Shown here: positions 6,518 to 10,926 of the stretch, in pieces
How positions within the stretch are numbered: the first letter of the stretch is position 1
Layout of the letters: each line of letters begins with the position of its first letter
Source of the DNA: Desulfobulbaceae bacterium
GTDB taxonomy: Bacteria; Desulfobacterota; Desulfobulbia; Desulfobulbales; SURF-16
DNA: 10,926 bases
Direction of reading: 5' to 3'
Assembly: GCA_021160685.1 (NCBI GenBank)
Contig: JAGHCC010000299.1
Coordinates: 1-10,926 of the forward strand
Notes under the pieces: generated by a model
Database searches by the model: none
What the model was told of the DNA's origin: nothing
Seen by the model: only the letters and a program-made list of their open reading frames with translations
Program-made: the position numbers and the translations under genes

Positions 6518-7099
6518 TTACTTCTTTTTTCCCTGGAGAGAATTCTCTTCCTTACCCGGATTCTGGGTTTGCAGGGTTAAGGAAAAGGATTTTAGCTTTT
6601 TGCTGGCAACCATCACCTGAGAAGATTTACCGAGCACGGCATCGGCAAAAATAGGCGAAGCCTTTAAACTTTTCATGTATTCGGCAATTGTTCTGTTATC
6701 CAGAGCTACCCCTTGTAAACTCACATTATTTCCCGACTGTTTTATGCTCGTCAACCAGAGCCGGTTAGCAGGTGAGACTGAGGCTATTTGATCCAGAACC
6801 TGCACCGTGATTTGCGAATTTTCCTTTAATTTTTTTATGACGTCTATTTTCGCGTCAAGAGCCTTTTTATCTTTCTCGAGTTTTTTAATCTGATTTAAAA
6901 TCGGAGTATACGATTGTTTCTTATCGTTGAGTTTGGCAATGCTCTCATGCAAGGCTGAAACTTTCTGACTCATCCCGACTGCAAACAAGCCAAGCAGGCC
7001 AAGCAACACCAAAAAAGCAACGAAAAAAACCAAAACCTCGTTACGAACTCGAATTCTCTGTTTAATTTGCCGGATCGGCAAAAGATTAATCTGTATCAT
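6518..7099 (-). CDS. pilN: Type IV pilus assembly protein PilN
   Basis: PilN is a bitopic inner-membrane protein. In studied systems its cytoplasmic N-terminus inserts into a groove of PilM. The 193-aa product begins MIQINLLPIR and so has the diagnostic INLLP motif at residues 4-8. One transmembrane segment covers about 22-42, a coiled coil about 45-95, and a PilN-type periplasmic domain about 98-180. It starts 100 bp after the pilM stop, which is loose for this operon, and the ribosome binding site is weak (AGGT about 15 nt upstream). The next gene, pilO, begins directly at its stop. The C-terminus ends in a Lys-rich tail. Confidence 0.92.
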   Translation of the reverse strand: MIQINLLPIRQIKQRIRVRNEVLVFFVAFLVLLGLLGLFAVGMSQKVSALHESIAKLNDKKQSYTPILNQIKKLEKDKKALDAKIDVIKKLKENSQITVQVLDQIASVSPANRLWLTSIKQSGNNVSLQGVALDNRTIAEYMKSLKASPIFADAVLGKSSQVMVASKKLKSFSLTLQTQNPGKEENSLQGKKK

Positions 7100-7199
7100 T
7101 TTTTTATGAGTCTACCTGATAAGGGGAGATTCCTGGTTTTAGCTCTATCATTTCTTGTCAAAATGGTTACTATTCAGCAGCACTCCACCTGAAAGTTAC

Positions 7200-8279
7200 T
7201 CAAAATGGAATAATTCTTGTCGCAAGCCCCATGGCAATAGCCATTTCAGGGGAAATGTAACCTAAGTAGTCCGGCTCAATTTTTTCGGTATCCACGATTG
7301 CATGCGAAAAAGGAGCAGACAGCTCGACTGGAAATCCGGTTTCTTCACTGAAAAACTGATCGAGCCCCTTTACCTTGGCCCCGCCTCCACCTAAAACCAT
7401 CTTTTCAATGGGTTTATCGGGATAGTTGGAATTATAAAAATCAACAGCTTTCTTTATTTCCATAATCCATTGCGTACAGATATTGCCAAAAATTTCTTCA
7501 AGCTCTTCCTGTTTGTCTTCCGGAGCGACTGAACCGAGCTTCAGGGATTCGGCCTCATCAAAGGAGAGACCGAACCTGGCCTGGATATCTTCTGTCAGCT
7601 GCCGGCTGCCCATCATAATATCCCGTGCAAAAATTGATGTGCCGTCAGAGATAATATTGATATTCATTTTTGAAGAACCGATATCAGCGAGAAGAATTGT
7701 TCCTTCGCTGCCATAATTAGCTTCATAAGAATTTTCCAGGGCAAACGCATCAACATCAACAACGACGGTTTTCAGACCGACGATGTTCAACATATCCAGA
7801 TAACCGTCAACAACATCTTTTTTAGCGGCAACCAGCATGACATCAGTTCGATCTTCCGTTTCACTGTTTGTTTTTAAATCCTGAAAGTCCAGATAAACCT
7901 CTTCAATATCAAAAGGAATGTACTGTTCAGCTTCAGTCTGGATATGCTCGGCCAGTTCCGTCTCTGTCATAACGGCCAAATTCACCTTTTTCATAATGAC
8001 GGAATAACCGGAAATAGAGATCGCCACTTTTTTACCCTTTATATTTAAATTCTTAACAAGGGACTTGATGACCTCGGCGACAGCCTCCGGATCCTGAAGT
8101 TCACCGTCTTCAACTGAACCAGCAGGCAAAAGAGCGCTTCCCAAACTGATTAACTCCAAACCATCTCCGCTATCATGCATCTCACAGACCTTGACAGCAT
8201 GAGAACCGATGTCCAAGCCAACGGCAAGGGTTTGTTTCTGAACAAAGGGAAGACTGAAATTTATATTCATTTTAGCCAT
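7200..8279 (-). CDS. pilM: Type IV pilus assembly ATPase-like protein PilM (actin fold)
   Basis: PilM is a cytoplasmic actin/FtsA-like protein that binds ATP and the PilN N-terminus, connecting the assembly motors to the inner-membrane platform. The 359-aa length is typical. Nucleotide-binding elements are visible: phosphate-1 GLDIGSHAVKV (residues 21-31), phosphate-2 LADIGSSKM (197-205) and the adenosine motif MVLGGGGAKVKGL (294-306). The family sequence QYIPFDIEEVYLDFQ is at 119-133. I used ATG at 8279 (MAKMNINF); a second ATG at 8270 is possible, and neither has a strong ribosome binding site. It is the first gene of the operon, with a good sigma-70-like promoter about 70-100 bp upstream. 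Confidence 0.93.
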   Translation of the reverse strand: MAKMNINFSLPFVQKQTLAVGLDIGSHAVKVCEMHDSGDGLELISLGSALLPAGSVEDGELQDPEAVAEVIKSLVKNLNIKGKKVAISISGYSVIMKKVNLAVMTETELAEHIQTEAEQYIPFDIEEVYLDFQDLKTNSETEDRTDVMLVAAKKDVVDGYLDMLNIVGLKTVVVDVDAFALENSYEANYGSEGTILLADIGSSKMNINIISDGTSIFARDIMMGSRQLTEDIQARFGLSFDEAESLKLGSVAPEDKQEELEEIFGNICTQWIMEIKKAVDFYNSNYPDKPIEKMVLGGGGAKVKGLDQFFSEETGFPVELSAPFSHAIVDTEKIEPDYLGYISPEMAIAMGLATRIIPF

Positions 8280-8346
8280 GAAAATTGATGAGCGTCCGAA
8301 AAGATTATTCTTTTTTTGTGAAACTTTTGTGAAACGTTTCTAAATT

Positions 8347-8376
8347 ATTAAACGCAGAATGTTTTTAGCTTGTCAA
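8347..8376 (-). promoter_or_regulatory. Sigma-70-like promoter of the pilMNOP operon
   Basis: On the minus strand a perfect -35 box TTGACA (8376-8371) is followed after 18 nt by TTTAAT (8352-8347). Transcription would start near 8340, inside the palindrome GAAACGTTTC, about 60 nt upstream of the pilM start codon. No sigma-54 type -24/-12 motif was seen. Confidence 0.6.
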
Positions 8377-8473
8377 GTGGGAAACTCTTTAAAAATACTA
8401 CGCAATCTTCTTTCTATAAAAAATTGAATAGTCATTAAAACAAATCGGAAATCAGTTTTTACAACATTTAGTG

Positions 8474-8502
8474 CTGTCAAAAACAGCAAAACACTATATA
8501 TA
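8474..8502 (+). promoter_or_regulatory. Candidate promoter of lepB
   Basis: CTGTCA (8474-8479, four of six bases matching the -35 consensus) is separated by 17 nt from TATATA (8497-8502). The -10 box lies in the 12-bp palindrome ACTATATATAGT and the -35 box overlaps the inverted repeat TGCTGT/ACAGCA, so a bound regulator could block both boxes. The predicted leader before lepB is about 195 nt. Confidence 0.4.
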
Positions 8503-8704
8503 GTAGAAGGATTTTTCTAATCGGAAAATTATAAATAGTTTCTGCTGAAACGAGTCAGTGATTTTTTAGTCTGCATTCTCTTCCTTAAGCAATTTTTAAG
8601 CCGCAGATCAAGATTCTTGAGTTTCACGCCATTTTGGTTTACAAAATGCGATAAACAGACAGACGCTCTACTCTGTTGATCAAGCATACACATAGGATAT
8701 TTTT

Positions 8705-9322
8705 TTGACAAAAATACATAAAAAATCAGTAGTTAGAGAATATGCCGAGGCTATTGTCATCGCCCTGATTCTCGCCCTGTTTATCCGCTCCTTTATTGTC
8801 CAGGCATTTAAAATTCCGTCCGGGTCAATGATCCCAACTTTACTGATTGGCGACCATCTTCTGGTAAATAAATTTATATACGGTATAAAAAATCCTTTCA
8901 CCGGAGCCACCTGGATTTCGATTGGCGAACCAAACCGTCGGGACATCATTGTTTTTAAATATCCGGAAAATCCCAAACAGGACTTTATCAAACGTGTCAT
9001 TGGTGTTGCCGGTGACCGCATTGAAATTATTGACAAAAAGGTCTATGTTAATGGTGAGATTTTGGAAGTTGACAATGCTGTTTATCGTGATAAACGGATT
9101 TTTCCGGGAAATGTGACCCCACGTGACAACCTTGGTCCCATTGTGGTTCCTGAAAATTCCCTTTTTGTCATGGGAGATAACCGTGATAATAGCCATGACA
9201 GCCGGTTTTGGAAATTTGTCGATTTGAAGGCGATTAAAGGCAAAGCTTTTATCCTCTATTGGTCATGGAACAGGGAAGATTTTGCCGTCCGCTGGAACCG
9301 ACTGGGAGACTTGATCCACTGA
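8705..9322 (+). CDS. lepB: Signal peptidase I (leader peptidase)
   Basis: This inner-membrane serine protease (family S26) removes Sec and Tat signal peptides on the periplasmic side. The start is TTG at 8705, supported by AGGA at 8694-8697 with 7 nt spacing; no in-frame ATG or GTG lies upstream. The 205-aa product has one N-terminal transmembrane segment (about 14-34). The catalytic Ser is in PSGSMIPTL (Ser41), and the catalytic Lys is in DFIKRVIGVAGD (Lys96). The conserved MGDNRDNSHDSR box is at 156-167. Length and domain order are those of a compact single-transmembrane enzyme. It is divergent from pilM and 102 bp upstream of pyrB. It could process the Sec-type signal of the AMIN/TPR protein, but it is not the prepilin peptidase, and the secretin lipoprotein would need signal peptidase II. 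Confidence 0.95.
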   Translation: MTKIHKKSVVREYAEAIVIALILALFIRSFIVQAFKIPSGSMIPTLLIGDHLLVNKFIYGIKNPFTGATWISIGEPNRRDIIVFKYPENPKQDFIKRVIGVAGDRIEIIDKKVYVNGEILEVDNAVYRDKRIFPGNVTPRDNLGPIVVPENSLFVMGDNRDNSHDSRFWKFVDLKAIKGKAFILYWSWNREDFAVRWNRLGDLIH

Positions 9323-9340
9323 TACTTGAATCCATAAAAC

Positions 9341-9368
9341 AAGGGACAAAGGGGCTAAGGGACAAAGG
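9341..9368 (+). repeat. Short direct repeat AAGGGACAAAGG x2 upstream of pyrB
   Basis: Two identical 12-bp copies (9341-9352 and 9357-9368) are spaced at a period of 16 bp in the lepB-pyrB gap. The purine-rich sequence differs from the flanking AT-rich DNA. It resembles intergenic filler repeats I associate with other proteobacteria. No function can be assigned. Confidence 0.6.
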
Positions 9369-9424
9369 TTCAGAGGGGTCACTTTTGCCAGCATAATCAA
9401 TAACTGCCCGCCTCTTTTAATGAT

Positions 9425-10366
9425 ATGGAAAACGAATACCGTTTCAACCATAAGCATATTTTAGGTCTTGAAGATCTTTCCCGGACCGATATTGAATTTA
9501 TCCTGAATACGGCTGATTCGTTTAAGGAGATATCAACACGACCCATCAAAAAAGTACCCACCCTTCGCGGTAAAACAGTCATCCATCTCTTTTTTGAACC
9601 GAGTACCAGGACCCGTCTTTCCTTTGAAATAGCGGCAAAACGGATGAGTGCCGATACATTTAATATTTCCGCATCAACCAGCAGTGCCAAAAAAGGTGAA
9701 ACCTTAGTAGACACAGCCATGAATCTGGCAGCCATGAATCCAGATATCATTGTCATCCGCCATTCCAGCTCCGGCTCTCCCCGGCTGCTAGCCAATCATA
9801 TCGGCGCTTCAGTGATTAATGCCGGTGACGGGACCCATGAACATCCCAGTCAGGGATTGCTTGATTTAATGACCGTCAAAGAAAACAAAGGCTGCATCGA
9901 CGGATTGAAAATCGCCATTCTCGGCGATATCAGCCACAGCCGGGTGGCCCACTCCGATATCATCGGCTTTTCGAAAATGGGGGCGGAGGTGTGTGTTTGC
10001 GGTCCGGCCACCATGATGCCGGTTGGAATTGCAGAGCTGGGCGCCACGGTTTGCGGATCAAGGGAAGAGGTCGTAGAAGGGGCCGATGTGATCATGGCCC
10101 TGCGCATTCAAAAGGAACGGCAAACCGACCCCTTGATTCCATCCCTGCGAGAATATGCTACTTTTTTTGGAGTTTCCAAAAAAGTAGTTGAACTGGCCAG
10201 GCCCGATGCGCTGATCATGCATCCCGGCCCCATTAATCGCGGGGTGGAAATGGATCCGGATATCGCCGATAGCTCCCGTTCCGTGATCCTTGATCAGGTC
10301 ACAAATGGTGTGGCTGTTAGAATGGCCCTTCTTTATCTCATTATGGGCCGTGAAGGAAACGAATAA
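9425..10366 (+). CDS. pyrB: Aspartate carbamoyltransferase, catalytic subunit
   Basis: This enzyme condenses carbamoyl phosphate with L-aspartate, the committed step of pyrimidine synthesis, in the cytoplasm. The 313-aa length is typical of the catalytic chain. The carbamoyl-phosphate site FEPSTRTR is at residues 57-64. The 80s loop SAKKGET supplies a Lys (about residue 90) to the neighbouring active site of the trimer. HPSQ is at 140-143, an R-I-Q segment near 227-229, and the aspartate-side motif HPGPINRG at 266-273. All key residues appear present. The ATG at 9425 has no obvious Shine-Dalgarno sequence. No regulatory chain gene (pyrI) is seen here. pyrC follows after 168 bp, most of which is taken up by a long hairpin element. 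Confidence 0.96.
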   Translation: MENEYRFNHKHILGLEDLSRTDIEFILNTADSFKEISTRPIKKVPTLRGKTVIHLFFEPSTRTRLSFEIAAKRMSADTFNISASTSSAKKGETLVDTAMNLAAMNPDIIVIRHSSSGSPRLLANHIGASVINAGDGTHEHPSQGLLDLMTVKENKGCIDGLKIAILGDISHSRVAHSDIIGFSKMGAEVCVCGPATMMPVGIAELGATVCGSREEVVEGADVIMALRIQKERQTDPLIPSLREYATFFGVSKKVVELARPDALIMHPGPINRGVEMDPDIADSSRSVILDQVTNGVAVRMALLYLIMGREGNE

Positions 10367-10370
10367 AATG

Positions 10371-10478
10371 GTAAGCGATCACAGGCACCGAATCTTGCCG
10401 TAATCAGGGCGTCCGACATAGAGGGGCTATAGTTGCCCACCCTGCTTACGGCAATCTCCGGCACCTGTGACCGCTTAC
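10371..10478 (-). repeat. 108-nt GTAAG...CTTAC hairpin element (minus orientation) between pyrB and pyrC
   Basis: The two 40-nt arms (10371-10410 and 10439-10478) match as an imperfect palindrome at 32 of 40 positions. Read on the minus strand, five of the eight differences become G-U pairs. The other three are G-A type, two of them adjacent as a tandem G-A/A-G. On the plus strand the same positions would be mostly A-C mismatches. The 28-nt apical part contains a smaller stem GGGC/GCCC (10424-10427 and 10435-10438). There is no T tract, so it is not an intrinsic terminator. Its ends resemble the element at 3315-3376. It could be a dispersed repeat (REP or MITE-like) or a minus-strand structured RNA. 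Confidence 0.75.
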
Positions 10479-10517
10479 AGAATATGGAGTGTCACTAAAA
10501 TTTAGGAGCTTTACCCC

Positions 10518-10538
10518 GTGATTGGTTACATAAAATGA
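10518..10538 (+). CDS. Possible six-codon leader frame coupled to pyrC
   Basis: GTG at 10518 opens a frame of six codons (read as M-I-G-Y-I-K) ending in TGA at 10536-10538, which overlaps the pyrC ATG as ATGA. The only good Shine-Dalgarno sequence in the region, AGGAG at 10504-10508, is 9 nt upstream of this GTG and too far from the pyrC ATG. It may serve to load ribosomes for pyrC. It is too short for coding statistics, so this is a positional argument only. Confidence 0.35.
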   Translation: MIGYIK

Positions 10539-10926
10539 ATGGACAGACCAGATCTCTCCTGCTGAAAAACGGCAGAATTATTGATCCGCAAAACAAAATG
10601 GATGAGCAGGCTGATGTCCTCATCGTCGATGGCAAGATTGAGAGGATCATTCCACCTGGAACGGGAAACGGCTTTTCCGATCATGACCTTCCCTCATTTG
10701 ACCTGGCCGGCAAGTGGGTTCTACCCGGCCTGATCGATATGCATGTCCATCTTCGGGAGCCTGGTGAAGAGTATAAGGAAACCGTGGTCAGCGGCACCCG
10801 GGCTGCCGCAACCGGCGGCTTCACCGCAGTAGCCTGTATGCCCAACACCCAGCCAGTCAATGACTGCCAGTCAGTGACTCACCTCATCCTGGCCAAGGCC
10901 GGACAAGGTTTTGCCAGGGTCTATCC
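10535..10926 (+). CDS. pyrC: Dihydroorotase, N-terminal part (3' end outside window)
   Basis: Dihydroorotase cyclises carbamoyl aspartate to dihydroorotate, the step after PyrB, and is a zinc-dependent amidohydrolase. The window holds 130 complete codons of a protein that usually has about 425 residues. Visible are the N-terminal beta-sandwich strands (LLLKNGRIIDPQN, ADVLIVDGKIERI), the metal-binding D-M-H-V-H-L-R-E-P-G (His70 and His72, with Arg74 for substrate), and GGFTAVACMPNTQPVND, typical of class I dihydroorotases. ATG at 10535 is the only sensible start, since the upstream frame has no ATG, GTG or TTG with a ribosome binding site. It follows pyrB in the same direction after a hairpin element and may be translated by coupling to a tiny frame ending at its start. 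Confidence 0.93.
   Translation, partial: MNGQTRSLLLKNGRIIDPQNKMDEQADVLIVDGKIERIIPPGTGNGFSDHDLPSFDLAGKWVLPGLIDMHVHLREPGEEYKETVVSGTRAAATGGFTAVACMPNTQPVNDCQSVTHLILAKAGQGFARVY

Larger units (their letters stand above)
8280..8704. other. Divergent regulatory region between pilM and lepB
   Basis: This is a 425-bp AT-rich stretch with no convincing gene. It holds one candidate promoter in each direction. Near the pilM transcription start are a perfect 10-bp palindrome GAAACGTTTC (8331-8340) and two tandem copies of TTTTGTGAAAC (8314-8324 and 8325-8335). On the lepB side there is an inverted repeat TGCTGT/ACAGCA (8472-8477 and 8483-8488). A 12-bp palindrome ACTATATATAGT (8493-8504) covers the -10 box. 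The roughly 195-nt lepB leader contains a small hairpin, CATTTTG/CAAAATG (8630-8636 and 8642-8648). No riboswitch is recognisable. Confidence 0.6.

Noticed and set aside
7100..7199. Possible internal promoter for pilN (TTGACA on the minus strand at 7161-7156)
   Set aside because: No acceptable -10 box is found 16-18 nt downstream. The 100-bp gap holds no clear gene or hairpin.
8529..8711. Minus-strand 60-codon open frame upstream of pilM
   Set aside because: It overlaps the lepB start and its leader, shows no recognisable domain and has a composition typical of random AT-rich sequence.
8680..9196. Minus-strand open frames inside lepB
   Set aside because: lepB has all catalytic motifs of signal peptidase I in frame. 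The opposite-strand frames are shadows.
10371..10478. Reading the pyrB-pyrC hairpin as an intrinsic terminator or pyrimidine attenuator
   Set aside because: There is no T tract after either arm and no antiterminator or leader-peptide arrangement. The pairing is better on the minus strand, which would not affect the pyr mRNA as a classical attenuator.

Overview
The window looks like a chromosomal segment of a moderately AT-rich Gram-negative bacterium. It carries a type IV pilus assembly operon with an outer-membrane secretin, two predicted outer-membrane lipoprotein or secretin components, a signal peptidase I gene and the start of a pyrimidine biosynthesis cluster. The gene order and protein character fit the Desulfobacterota (former Deltaproteobacteria). 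That assignment is an inference from gene content and overall resemblance, because no rRNA or marker phylogeny is available here.

Layout: positions 1-1311 (minus strand) hold a lipoprotein with pentapeptide repeats. Its C-terminal tail is a tandem 21-bp (7-residue) repeat that runs off the left edge. A short spacer with a palindromic repeat and a strong hairpin terminator (1503-1550) separates it from the pilus operon. The operon is transcribed right to left from a promoter near 8347-8376: pilM (8279), pilN (7099), pilO (6517), pilP (about 5907), an AMIN-AMIN-N0-TPR protein (5297) and a lipoprotein secretin (3240). lepB (8705-9322) diverges from pilM across a 425-bp regulatory region. It is followed on the plus strand by pyrB (aspartate carbamoyltransferase) and the first 130 codons of pyrC (dihydroorotase).

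How the genes work together: PilM is an actin-like cytoplasmic protein expected to bind the N-terminal INLLP motif of PilN. PilN and PilO form the inner-membrane and periplasmic alignment complex, and PilP links that complex to the outer-membrane secretin. Here the parts of a normal single-chain PilQ are spread over two genes. One protein carries the AMIN domains and an N0 domain joined to TPRs. The other is an MshL-like lipoprotein with its own N0 region and the secretin barrel. PyrB and PyrC catalyse consecutive steps of UMP synthesis.

The least expected non-coding signals are two long hairpin elements, at 3315-3376 (plus orientation) and 10371-10478 (minus orientation). They share GTAAG...CTTAC ends and similar arms. 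In each, nearly all arm differences are G-U pairs in one strand only, which suggests selection for a folded single strand in that orientation. Other observations are an A9 tract at the pilO-pilP junction where a one-base slip would fuse the two proteins, a six-codon open frame coupled to the pyrC start, and a repeat tail on the pentapeptide lipoprotein that appears to be actively expanding.
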